A stretch of DNA of 64,000 bases from Melitaea cinxia (lineage: Eukaryota > Arthropoda > Insecta > Lepidoptera > Nymphalidae): the NCBI RefSeq assembly GCF_905220565.1, contig NC_059423.1, positions 6,134,001 through 6,198,000 of the forward strand. The letters run 5' to 3'. The notes under the pieces are model-generated. The model did not search any database. It worked only from the letters and a program-made list of their open reading frames with translations, and was not told the DNA's origin. The position numbers and the translations under genes are program-made. How positions within the stretch are numbered: the stretch's first letter is position 1; the number at the start of each line of letters is the position of its first letter. Shown piece after piece: positions 34,406-45,600 of the stretch.

Positions 34406-34640
34406 TTTTTTTCTTCTGTAACAATTGATTTGAATTAATAATTTTCACTAGTATGATAATAAAGTGAAAACAAACAAAGAAATTGGTTGTCTTTAAATTC
34501 GGTTTACGGCCAAAGTCATAATAATCGTCGTGCTAACGTCATAAAGAAATATTGATGAAAAACTGCATTCTTTTATGAATGGAATTAAGTTATTATCACT
34601 GAATTATTGCGGATTGCTAGCACTGACGTCACGCGAGAGA
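34406..34640 (-). promoter_or_regulatory. Candidate 5' UTR / promoter side of the FAR gene
   Basis: This lies upstream of the first ATG on the minus strand. An initiator-like TTCAGTG is at 34603-34597 and a CRE-like palindrome TGACGTCA near 34623-34630, beside a stretch richer in GC than its surroundings (34610-34750). A transcription start here is a guess. A remote non-coding first exon is equally possible. Confidence 0.2.
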
Positions 34641-34809
34641 GAAATGTCACAAGCCAACCCTTGGGCCGATCGTGCCTCTCTGTCGCTTGATCCTCGCTCT
34701 CGCTTTCACGCTCAGGCTCAGGTGGAACGTGACACTTTTTCGTGCGTACATCCGGTGATTATCACATCACAAACGTTTTTTAGCGTAGAACTACAAATGA
34801 ATAATTAGT

Positions 34810-35145
34810 AACTAAATATCTTTAACAGCAATGAACGTATCTACATTTACTACCTAGCATCTGCCAAAGTCACTATGAGTTTAAGTACATATTTGGCCAT
34901 TGCTTCTATCGGTGTTTGGAGCATGCGCAGCGATGATTTTAGAATTTATGAAATGACGAAAATCTACCCCTCGCGGGCTTTTGATCTATTAGCGCTTAAC
35001 GTGGTCTATGTATGCCTACAATACTAAAACCCTACCCAGGCTTTTCTCGCTACCTAACTATACCTCACCTTATATAAATAAAGTCTTTATTACAGGCAAA
35101 ACCCATAGTTTACACTGATTTGAGTGCAAATAAAAACGTGGCTCA
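34810..35145. other. Intergenic sequence upstream of the FAR gene
   Basis: No ORF of interest and no repeat was recognised. Confidence 0.4.
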
Positions 35146-35149
35146 TATA

Positions 35150-35345
35150 TATGTAAGTAGCGACTTCTGTACGTCCATCTTTTTTTACAGTATAAGTAAT
35201 ATATATTGTAATAATAATAGTAATATATACATATTATATATTAAAACCTTCTTCGAAACGCTGCACCTTTTGGTATAAGTATTATTTCGATCGGTTCAGT
35301 AGTTTTCGCAGTATAGCCGAACAAAAAAATCGGTTCTCAATTTAA
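35150..35345 (+). repeat. Repeat 'attaaaaccttcttcgaaac' copy 2
   Basis: Shares cgacttctgtacgtccatct, aaccttcttcgaaacgctgc and tcagtagttttcgcagtata with 15738-15915. Confidence 0.6.
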
Positions 35346-35864
35346 TAAGATAGAAATGTAAAGAAATAGGTACATAACAAAATACATCAATCGTTAAACT
35401 GAGTTACACGGTCATACAACACTAACCCTGGGTTTTCCGTACAAAGTGTATTCATAAAAACGACAAAAAGTTTAAGTAATTAATGGTGGAGATGTGATTA
35501 AAAAATTTTTATTCATATTTCATGCTCGTATATAACGTAGATCAAGGTGCAAAGACTTCGGCCTTATTCGTGAATTTTATGAATATAAAAAGTTATGTAT
35601 CTAAAGAATTGTTGTTATTGTCATTATCGAAACATTTTCCTGTTTTTTTTTTTCCATCAGCGCTACAATAATTTCGTAATATGCACATATTTATTCAAGA
35701 CTTTGTCTATCTGTCTGTTTGCTTTGTAATTTGTTACTTTTAATTTTTACACTTTTAATTAATTTTAATTTTGATTTCAACCGTATGGTAAGCGGTTACA
35801 TATGGACGTCTGGTTAGTAGTGTAATAAGATTTACAAGCTATCTCAAACAATGATATAATAAAT

Positions 35865-36000
35865 CTCACCTCGCAGACATCCGCTTAGAACGAATTTTAC
35901 GAAACTCGATCCCTAAGGGGGTAAAACGGGGATTGGAAGTTTGTATGAAAGTCCTATGTTTTTGAAGTTAAAGACTTGAAATTTAAAATGTCTGTATTTA
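35865..36000 (-). repeat. Single diverged 282-bp repeat fragment
   Basis: On the minus strand it has aaacataggactttcatac, aacttccaatccccg and ttacgaaattcgttctaagc-type sequence, matching half a unit of the arrays at 20536-24195. Confidence 0.7.
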
Positions 36001-37130
36001 TTATAAAGAACTTTTAAAATCGATCCAATCATTCTTAAGTTTATATAGGCTACATTACAAAAATTAAATTTTTGCATAGAAATATTAAAACCATCTTCAT
36101 ACGACCTTGTTCTTCAAAACACATTATTTTTACAAACCTTGTAACAGTTACGTTTAAAGATTTAAAGAAATTAAAAAAAAAATGTTCTTATTGTATACCT
36201 GTTTTATAAGGAAATGATTAGACACCATAAGGTCATAGGCTTGACCTTAATATGATGATTGGCGTCAAATACGTACACAAATGACCTTAGTACATAAGTC
36301 ATATTTAGAAGTAACTAGCCACGTCTTGCGATTTCACCCGTAGTTACCGATCCCGTGGGAATTTCGGATAGGAAAAATCATCTCCATTATCAAAATTATA
36401 TTTAATGATTCTTCATTCCAAAGCTGATGATGGTGCGATTTCAATTTAAGCATGATCTGACGATTACTTTTAGAATTATACCTAACAATGTTTGTTGTAC
36501 TATATTTGTCGAAGTGAAATAATGTCTATTTTTTAAGTCTTAAACATTATTTGGAATCGGTTACCTAAATACTGTAAAAAAAAAAACGTAGACAGTCCCT
36601 TGTGTTTTTATTAAACATATTAATTTAAACTAGTGGTCACCCAGTGTTCGAAATTCGAACATAATTCATTTAAATTATAACTTCGAACATTATTAAGGTT
36701 CTGTTGTCAAAGACTATACTTCTGTAACAATAAACAAAAGAGTACCTATATAAGCGTGTGTGTCTCAAATATAGGGTATTGTGTGTAATATTTTATTTAT
36801 TTATTTAATCTATATTTTAAGCATAATTTTAAAAACATATTAACATTCTGCACTCCTTCTCTATATACTCGTAATCTATAAAACATGTGCGAAATTTCGT
36901 ACTCCTCCGTCCGCGCAAGCGGGTAAAAAACGGGTGCAAATTTTTTGTTTCACGTATTAAGATACTCAAGTTCACTTCAATAATCAATAACAAACAGTGG
37001 AATAAATTTATCGACATTGGCACACATTGCTAAAACTAGCTTATATTTTTTTACATCAAAGCATTACACGCTCATACGTTTTAAAATATTAATAAAAATA
37101 ATTAATAGAACAAATATAGTTGTAATGAAA
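36001..37130. other. AT-rich intergenic sequence
   Basis: No gene was found. A weak repeat-like start 'actagtggtcacccagtgtt' is at 36629. Confidence 0.4.
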
Positions 37131-37144
37131 TTTCTAAAGTGTAA

Positions 37145-37290
37145 TAAAATAGTAGTTTATGCAACTGTCATAAAATGAAGGGTATTAAAACACGAGTGTG
37201 AGTTTATGAAACGAGCGCAGCGAGTTTCATAATAGTAACGAGTGTTTTAATACCCGTGTTATATGCAGTTGCATACACTACTTTATCTTC
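37145..37290. repeat. Nested palindrome
   Basis: Inner arms ttatgaaacgagcgc/gcgagtttcataa, then gggtattaaaacac/gtgttttaataccc, then tatgcaactg/cagttgcata. Together the arms cover about 120 bp, with small internal differences. Confidence 0.75.
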
Positions 37291-37461
37291 ACTAATGCAA
37301 TTAATCAAACAACAAGAGTAAAAGCTGACAATAGTTTATTTATAATAATTGTTCAAATTTTGGATGGTACAATTTTGAAAGTTAATGTTAATTATTGATC
37401 CAGCAGCTGTAGCGGTCGCGGGGCAAGCAGTAGAGCTCGTAGACGGAGTCGGAATAAGTTA

Positions 37462-37578
37462 TTAAGTATATTCTTTTTCATATAATTTTCTAGATTTTTC
37501 TGCCAAAAGATTGTGAGTTAATTTTGTTGCCAATTCTAGAATATCCGGAGGCGTACAAATATCATCGTCGCTATCCAT
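37462..37578 (-). pseudogene. 38-codon leader ORF, recombinase-like
   Basis: ATG at 37578 begins MDSDDDICTPPDILELA, followed by LAEKSRKLYEKEYT and a stop. The 'KSRxxYExxY' pattern after an acidic leader is like the N-terminus of phage-integrase-type transposon proteins. The rest of the protein is absent from the window. It is too short to be sure. Confidence 0.35.
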
Positions 37579-37879
37579 TTTAACTTTTAATTTATTAAAT
37601 TGTATTGTCACAGTGATTTTGCCGCCATTAAAATCTAACCAATGAGAGCGCAGCTGCGCGCATGCGCGCGATTTTATAATGAGATTTTACGATATCGATG
37701 TGGATATTATACCATCATGTGAAATTGCTTAAATTGAGTGTTTTGTTGTCTGCGCTATAACAGTAGTAATTATAAGTCAAGTATTGGAAACATAAGTAGA
37801 ATGTTACAACATTAGTGTAGATAAATATATTTACTAACCAGTAGTAGCCGGTGACGACTACATTTTATTATTATTTATT

Positions 37880-38035
37880 TATACCACTATATTGTAACAT
37901 CCCACTGCTGGGCATAGGTCTCTGCCCCCATTTAGGAGAAGATTCGTAGCTATATCCACAACTCTGCTGCACTGCGGGTTGGCGGCTATATTCCCTACTA
38001 TGATTAATGGTCGCTGTCAGGTGTGTACGATAATG
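37880..38035 (-). repeat. SINE family 1, 3' part
   Basis: Tail catcccactgctgggcatag and body gctgcactgcgggttggcgg, ccctactatgattaatggtc. Confidence 0.7.
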
Positions 38036-38102
38036 TTTATACGTAAATAATAAATTATGCAAAAATAAACAAAAATAAATAATTTTATTTATTTTTGTTT
38101 AT

Positions 38103-38285
38103 CATGGCCAAAGAATGGAACTCTCTATCAGCGTCTGTGTTTCCAGAAAACTATAACCTGGCCATCTTTAAGTCGCGAGTAAACAGGTTACTACTAGGTA
38201 AGCGTGCTCCATCTTAGACCGCATTTTCACTTATCATCAGGTGAAATAGTGGTCAAACGCAAGCCTATCACTGTATTAAAAAAAA
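38103..38285 (+). pseudogene. Jockey/CR1-like RT C-terminal fragment
   Basis: The plus strand encodes AKEWNSLSASVFPENYNLAI then FKSRVNRLLLGKRAPS and a stop at 38215, followed by the tail cttatcatcaggtgaaatag and an A run. It is close to the fragment at 17372-17680. Truncated and dead. Confidence 0.78.
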
Positions 38286-38730
38286 ATTTAAAACGAATCT
38301 AATAATCTGATATAACAAATAATATTTTTGTTATAATACAATGCACAACCATGAACCTACGACCCTTGCCCATCAAGGTCGTGAATAGTCGTGATATCCG
38401 CCACTGAAGTATTGCGTATATCACAGAAGTCTTTCTATTATATTTGTTATGTAACTGTATAGATGTAACGAAATTTCCATAATATTATTATTCGTACCAT
38501 TATTATGTGAAGACTTGAATGGAAAATGTATATAACTTAAATACATAAATATTAGGTCAAATAGTAGAGTCTATAATTCTGAACACACAACACAAAAACA
38601 TATTTCCTCGACATAGGATCATCTTAATGGAAGTCGTTAAGTACACAACATATTATTATTAATATTTTATATGCATTTAATGTAAATATTTGGTTGTCTA
38701 AGGTTCATGCTGTGAATGCCTAAAAAAATG

Positions 38731-39691
38731 TAAATAAATAAATGAACAAATAGATATATAGACAGACGCACACGAGTAGAAATTCTTTCGTTTTCCTTAG
38801 AAGGACCGGACCAGGCATGCCTGATCAGGACTAGTTAAGGCATGTAACGCAGATGATTGGTCTGGACCTGATCAGGATGAGATGACATTTCCTGATCGGA
38901 TCCAGATCAGGAAATTTCATCTCATCCTGATCAGCCGGTTCGGTCCGGTCCTTTTAAAAAACACAAATGTATATTCTCGAAAAAATTGTTTAACAAAAAA
39001 AAAAGCGAATTGATATTATAAATATGTTACTTAACATAATTATTATGGTGTTTATTTCCGTTTATTTTTTCCGATGTATTATTTATTTATGTTTTTACTT
39101 TAAATATTAATTATTTTTATTTATTTTTGTGTTATTAATTAATTATTATTATTAATTAAATTTTATTTATTAACTTCTAATAATTAACTACTAATTAACT
39201 ATTTCCTATTACTTACGACTGCGAATTACAATTACGATTACACTGTGTAGAAATGGACTCCGTGCTAAACTGTCCTGATAACTGTATATATACTAAGTGC
39301 GCTTAAAAACATTAATAGCCCGATTCAGGCTCAGTTCGCGTAATTTCTTTCAGGCTATCCTGATCTGGACGGAACCGGGTCCTGAGCCAGTATGCCTTAC
39401 CATACTTGATTATATTTTACATCAGGCTGTCCTGATCTGGATCGGATCGGGTCCTGATCCAGTATGCCTTACCATACTTGATTATATTTTACATCAGACT
39501 ATCCTGATCTGGACCAGACCGGGTCCTGATCCAGTATGCCTTACCATACTTGATTATATTTTACATCAGGCTATCTTTGTCTGGACCAGACCTGGTCCTG
39601 ATAGAGCTTGCCGGATCTGGCATGCCTCATTCTATCCTGATCCGGTGCAGATACATGATCTGGTTGAACCTGACCTTTTTTTCTAGTCGGG
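38731..39691 (+). repeat. CCTGATCAGG-rich element, copy 1, with four 72-bp repeats
   Basis: It starts aaatgaacaaatagatatat and ends cttttttttctagtcg. Many CCTGATC/GATCAGG motifs lie near both ends. Between 39351 and 39640 a 72-bp unit begins at 39351, 39423, 39495 and 39567 (caggctatcctgatctgg...). An inverted copy lies at 62353-63100. The ORF across 39297-39686 merely follows the 72-bp periodicity (24 codons) and is not taken as a gene. Confidence 0.8.
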
Positions 39692-39965
39692 CAGCTTGTA
39701 ACATCTCACTGCACAAGGTCCAGAGCCTAATCTACCGCGCTGCTCCACTGCGGGTAGCGGATATTCCTTGGTGAGTAACAATCGCTATCAGGTGGCTATG
39801 ATAATAATCGGTACCGACAGCTTAACGTGCTCTCCGAGGGTAGACCCATAAGGATATCCAAACCGGAAACAAAAATCTTTGTACAAAGTACCCATCCATC
39901 GCGAGCGGGTCATACCCGAAACTGCCGGCGCTTGGAGATCATCATTTAACTACGTAATGTTTTAG
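39692..39965 (-). repeat. SINE family 1, diverged
   Basis: Contains cttgtaacatctcactgc, ctgctccactgcgggtagcg and accgacagcttaacgtgctc. The B-box region is decayed. Confidence 0.6.
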
Positions 39966-40269
39966 ACAACGCCTCCCCCCATACCCAAAAACCACGTGCA
40001 TTTTTTTTTTTACTATCGTTCAATCTGATTAAATTTTGGAAAATGAGACGTCAAAGTTGTTGGTTGAAGGATGTTTATTAGTTGTTTCTTGGTTTAGAAA
40101 TCGCGCATTCAACAAAATCATCATCTCTTATTACAGCCCCCCCCCCCCTCCTTGTGATATTTCGTGATTTTTATTCCGGACCTGTCCCCTCTTTCGAGCC
40201 TTATATGGTTAATTGACTACCACTTAGGTGCCGCGCACGCACACGCATCACTACTCTAGAGTGATCTCA

Positions 40270-40520
40270 AATAAATAAATATATGAGCATGGGTGTATTT
40301 ACCCGTGGGCAAAAGAGCGTCGGTCCGGGGCGGCATTCTAGAAGGAACGCTACTGGGGATGTGAATAGTTAATCCATTTTTACAACAGTGGATAACTAAA
40401 TAAGCCAGCTGAAAAATTTTACCGAAAATAACTAACACATCCATAATCCTCGGCCTTTTACCTATTTCTATTAATTTATGGGGCGGCAAATTAAAATGGC
40501 CCGGGGCGCTGAATCTTACA
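40270..40520 (+). repeat. Repeat with 'ggggcggcattctag', copy 2
   Basis: Contains gtgtatttacccgtgggc, gtccggggcggcattc, ctactggggatgtgaatagt and ggcccggggcgctgaatct, inverted relative to 25625-25870. Confidence 0.55.
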
Positions 40521-40879
40521 ATACGCCACTGTATACGAATAGATACCTAAAAGTATTTCATATCCACGTGTGTGGTCTTCCTTACAATAATGGCCGAAAC
40601 GACCTTAGAATTATTATTGTTGATAGAACAATAAGACAGAATCTTATGAGACGCTTAATCATTATAATAAGCACTATTTATTGCACTTAAAGTACAGTTA
40701 TTCATTTGCAATATTATTTTTATTTATTTATATTATACTTTATTGTACACCAAAAATATATTACAAACAAAGCATAAAGATGGTTACAGATAGTGAACTA
40801 CAATGGGCGGACTTATGGCTAATTAATCTTTTCTTTCAGACAACGCAGACATAAAAAGGAAACTTACCGTCTAAATTTC

Positions 40880-41211
40880 ATCATAACAGGCTATACAGTC
40901 CACTGCTGGACATAGGCCTCCACAAGTTTACGCCAAAAATAACTTGAACTCATGTGTTTTGCCCATAGTCACCACGCTGGGCAGGCGGGTTGGTGACCGT
41001 AATAGGTACTGACTTTGTCGCACCGAAGACGCTGCTGCCCGTCTTCGGCCTGTGTATTTCAAAGCCAGCAGTTGGACAGTTATCCCGCCACCACACGGCT
41101 TTTTAAGTTCCAAGGTGGCAGTGGAACTATTTTATCCCTTAGTCGCCTCTTACGACACCCACGGGAAGAGAGGGGGTGGCTATATTCTTTAGTACCGTAG
41201 CCACACAGTAA
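40880..41211 (-). repeat. R340, full length
   Basis: Tail catcataacaggctatacag on the plus strand, middle gacgctgctgcccgtcttcg and 5' motif cttagtcgcctcttacgaca through ccgtagccacacagt. Confidence 0.85.
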
Positions 41212-41274
41212 ATTATTATATTTACGGGTATGATTATATGTATATATTATGTATGAACACCTTCATGCCGTCTA

Positions 41275-41400
41275 ATTCTTTTGTCATGTCCTTTTCATGC
41301 TAAAGGTTGTCTGGAAGAGATCGCTCTTTTAGCGATAAGACCGCCTTTTGTACATGTCTATATTTTCTTACTTTCGTACAATAAAGAGTATTTGTATAGT
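41275..41400 (+). repeat. LINE 3'-tail fragment
   Basis: Contains gctaaaggttgtctggaaga, gatcgctcttttagcgataa and gaccgccttttgtacatg. Confidence 0.65.
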
Positions 41401-42005
41401 ATTTGTATGAGTTAAGCCTTGGTGGACTTATGTCTAGAAGAGATCTCTTCCAGCCAACTTAAGACACGTGAGAACAAATGTTAAAAAAGAAGTACCGTTT
41501 GGGAGTACTTACAACTAAATACTACCAAACAGTTGGTGGTCCGTGGCAATATACGTTTTGTCAATTGGTCCCCCATCACAAAACTTAAAACCAATGATAT
41601 ATATTTAGAGTAATTACAAAGAATATCACTGTCAATTAAAGATAATACATAGCTATGACGTAATAGCTGGTAATTAAGGATATTTTTACCAATCAAAGAC
41701 TAGTTTTATAATGTTCTTTGACTTCCGTGCTTTACCTTGATCGCGATAAACAATATTAATTATGTGACACTAAAAAGGTCGTTTGTCGACATCGAATTAT
41801 GACGCCACAAGTCGTTATATACGTCATTAATATAAATAAATAAATAAATAAATATTTACACATAATTAATAAATATTTACACATAATAATATGACTAAAA
41901 ACTCCAAGTAAGGTTTTTAAATCTGTTTAGTAACTTTTATACGTATGTACACGACAGTCCGTTACTGGATTTATGTTCATACATAAAAGTAACAACTTAA
42001 AAACA
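41401..42005. other. AT-rich intergenic sequence
   Basis: Nothing was recognised apart from a short (AAAT)n tract at about 41831-41852. Confidence 0.4.
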
Positions 42006-42009
42006 TTTT

Positions 42010-42252
42010 TAAATAAACCAAGCCAAGTAGCCAATAGACGCCTGCAACACATGAGACATAGCGAGCGCGTTGTCGACCCTGACACCCTCCCCCCCCCCCC
42101 TCTACGAGCCATCTTACTCACCACAGGAACAGAATATTGCTTGAAAGTAGTGTAATATTTTAACTGTGGTCTTCTATAAGATCGAGGTACTTCCCCAGTC
42201 GGGCCAGTCCAGATTTTGAGCAGAATATTTCTTGCCCTACATCAGTTAAGAT
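42010..42252 (+). repeat. R300, truncated 5'
   Basis: Contains agtagccaatagacgcctgc, ttgcttgaaagtagtgtaat and gatcgaggtacttccccagt. Confidence 0.65.
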
Positions 42253-42254
42253 CG

Positions 42255-42422
42255 CTTCAGCCTGTAATATCCCACTGTTGGTCATAGGCCTCTTTCCCCA
42301 TGTAGGAGAAGGATCAGAGCTTAATCCACCACGCTGCTCCATTGCGAGTTGGCGGATATATTCCCTACTATGAGTAACGATCGCTATCAGGTGTACGTGA
42401 TAACAACCGGGACCAACATCAG
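42255..42422 (-). repeat. SINE family 1, 3' part
   Basis: Tail gcctgtaatatcccactgtt and body gctgctccattgcgagttgg, tatgagtaacgatcgctatc. Confidence 0.72.
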
Positions 42423-42502
42423 TCATCATCAGCCAACATCAGTTATGATATCTTCCTCTAATTGTACTAATTTTGTTTTTGTATCCTTTAATAGTGTACA
42501 AC

Positions 42503-42531
42503 TATTATTATTATTATTATTATTATACTGA
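42503..42531. repeat. (ATT)n tract, 3' flank of R4-type element A
   Basis: Nine or so ATT units. On the minus strand this is (TAA)n, the expected target of Dong-like elements. Confidence 0.9.
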
Positions 42532-42679
42532 ATGTCACTCCGCCCGCCCAATACATAATAGATACATATATTATAATAACTACTTATATAAATAATATAG
42601 TAAATTTACTTATACTTACATATATAAATATAAGCGGGTGGAGGAATACGCCCCGGCAGGGAGATCAAACGGCCGGGGG

Positions 42680-45600
42680 TTAGGGCTGTAGGCTGAGAAA
42701 CCAGCGGACAATCCTAGCCGAGTCAAGTAACACCGCCTTCTGCATCCTGGCTGCGAGCGAACCGTCCCGGATCCCCAGTTGCCTCAGATGGTGAGCGAGG
42801 CTAACCGGGATCAAACCGTTGGCAGATATTACGATAGGGATTATTTCAGCAGACCCCACACCCCACATGTCGACAATCTCGTGCGCCAGATCCAGATATT
42901 TACTTTCTTTCTCAGTCTCGGCTTTCACGAGGTTCTCGTCATGCGGGACGGTGATGTCCACTAAAAATACCCTCGAACGTGCCCTGTCCATCACCACGAT
43001 ATCAGGCTTGTTCGCCAGTATCGTCCTGTCTGTGGCGATAGGCAGGTCCCAGTAGAGCCGGACTCCGTCGCGTTCGAGTACTGGCACCGGTGAGTATTGG
43101 TAATACGGCATCCTCTGTTCCAGGAGACCGTACATAAGAGCAAGCTCTTGGTGGAGAATCTTGGCCACTTGGTTGTGTCTGTGCAAGTACTCAGTATTAG
43201 CAAGCACAGAACAACCCGAAAGCACATGCCTGAGTGACTCACCGGGATGACGACAGGCTCGACAGAAGTCGGGAGTGCCATCCTTCAGGACGTGCTTTCG
43301 GTAGTTGTTCGTCTTGACCACCTGATCTTGTATTGCACAGACAAAACCTTCGGTTTCCCCAAAGAGGTCGCCGAATCGCAGCCACTGCACGGAGGCCTTA
43401 CTGTCCACGTGTGGTGCGTGAAGCGCCTTGTAGAACCGTCCATGCAGTTCCTTCTCCATCCATACGGTCTCCCGGTCAGAGGTGCTCAGTACGACCGGTT
43501 TCTGCCAGTTCTCTTTGGCCAAGGCTAGGGGAGTTAGTCCTTTGTCACACATTGAAACGTCACCATGCAAAGCGCTGTCCCGTCTCGTTTCAAAGTAGGC
43601 CCTGAGGCTGCACACCTCGCGGTTATGCATAGTCTTAGCGCTTAACATGCCTCGACCACCACACTTCCGCGGGATGTACAGTCTCATGACCGACGACTTA
43701 GGGTGGTGCATGCGATGGTGCGTCATAGTTGTGCGGACTCTTCTGTCCAGGGCGTCAAGTTCGGTCTGAGTCCATCTGAGTATGCCAAAGGTGTACAAGA
43801 GAGTGGGCATGACCCAAGCGTTATAGGCTCGGACCTTGTTGGCTCCAGACAAGTAGCTCCGAAGAACTTTTGTCAGCCGTCCAAAAAAGATTTCACAAAC
43901 TGCCTGTTTCATGTCCACTTCCTTCACCCCTATGCATTGTGACATACCCAGATACCGGTAAGATTCAGCTTCGGAAAGGGTCTTGAATGATGTTAATTCG
44001 AGACTAAGCTGCGACGATTGAGTCACCTGACCCCTGTCCACATGCACGACCGCACACTTATCTACTCCAAGCTGCATCCTGATGGAACTGCTGAACTCCG
44101 TAGTGATTTTCAGCAGTTCCTGCAGGCGTGCAGCGTTAGGTGCCAGCAATTTGAGGTCGTCCATGTAGAGAAGGTGGGAGACTTTAGTACCTCCTCTCCG
44201 AAACTGAAAGCCTGTCCCCGAACGCTCCAGCAGGGTGCTTAGAGGGTTCAAGGACAAGCAGAACCATAGTGGACTCAGGCAATCACCCTGGAAAATACCC
44301 CTCCGTATCCTGATTGGGTCATCCGCACCCGTCAGTCGCTCGCCCTGGAGACATAGGACCGTGCTCCATTGCCCCATACATACTCCGAGGAAGTCTCGAA
44401 CTGCCTGGTCAACCTTGTACAGCTCGAGGACCCTCAGGAGCCATGAATGAGGTACCGAGTCGAAAGCCTTTTTGTAGTCGATCCAGGCGGCCGAAAAGTT
44501 CCGACGGTTGCGTCTGACAAGCTGGCCCGCCACAGAGTCGATGAGAAGGAGCTCCTTTGTACCGCGACCACCTCCACGACATCCGTTCTGAGCTGCAGAC
44601 AAGATATTAAACTCACCAATATGTCGTGAGATCTTACAGCTCAGAACGGACGTCAGTGTCTTGTAGATGGAGGTCAGACACGTTATGGGGCGGTAGTTGG
44701 TGGGATCTGCGGTGTTGGTGGACTTAGGAGCTAAGTGAGTGATCCCGGTAGTGAAAAGGTTCGGGAGTGTCTTCCGATCTATTGCCTCTTGGTATTGTCG
44801 AGCCAAGGTCGCATGGCAGACCGAGAGCCCTTTCAGCCAGTAGTGATGCAGACCGTCGGCCCCCGGACTTTTCCAGTTCGGAGCCCGCCGGACCGCACCA
44901 CTGACGTCCTCCGTAGAGATGGCGATTGGGTTCATCGGTTCGATTTTAGCACATGCGTCCTGAACCGCCGCAATCCAAGGGCCCTCCTCGTGCTCCACCT
45001 CCCCTGACCATATGTTGCGCCAGAAGGCGACGAGGTCAACCGTACTCGGTTTTAGGGAAGCAAAGCTCGATATCGGGTTCTCCAGCTTTCTATAGAACCT
45101 TTTCTGATCACTCACGAAGAGGCGATTTTGTCGAAAGCGCTCAACTCTCTCAGAGTACCTGCGAATGCGCTTTCCCCATGCCGCGATTCTCTGCTTCAGG
45201 CCGTCGATGCGCTCCGTTAGTTTATCGGCTATGTCAGGCTGATCGAGGCTGATGCCTAGCCCGTTGAAGGCCATTCTAACAGAGCGCACAATCCTTGGCC
45301 TTGTGTTGCCCGACCTGAAAGCTAGCAGCCTACCAATGAGGGCCCTGGCCAGGTTGATACGGCGTTCTATTCTCCTCTTCCAGGCTGGTACGTCGCTATT
45401 CTTATGAGTAGCGCGTCCAGACTCCTGGGTCTTGGCTCCGACAAGGCGGTGCACCGCTAGAGCGGCGCCGAAGAGAATAGAACCCGTATCCTCCAAGCTG
45501 AGGCTGCCTTCCAAATAGGGCGGCAACAGTCTGTTGGCTGCCTCAATGGCATTCCGCGTCGCGGCATTGAGGGGGAGGCGAGAGAGTCGCGGTCTCATTT

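Larger units (their letters stand above)
37140..37690 (-). mobile_element. Non-autonomous element with palindromic end and short recombinase-like leader
   Basis: At one end lies a nested palindrome (37145-37290). The other part contains a GC-rich 'gagcgcagctgcgcgcatgc' segment upstream of a short ORF (37462-37578). The extent is approximate. The leader recalls the beginning of Crypton-like tyrosine-recombinase proteins of insects, but this is pattern memory only. Confidence 0.4.

Noticed and set aside
34575..34808. 77-aa plus-strand ORF upstream of the FAR gene
   Set aside because: Composition is odd, there are no recognised motifs, and it overlaps the presumed promoter side. Taken as chance.
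39297..39686. 129-aa open frame with repeating 'DPVCLTILDYILHQ'
   Set aside because: It follows the 72-bp DNA repeat (24 codons). The second copy of the element has a different frame structure, so no selection on protein is seen.
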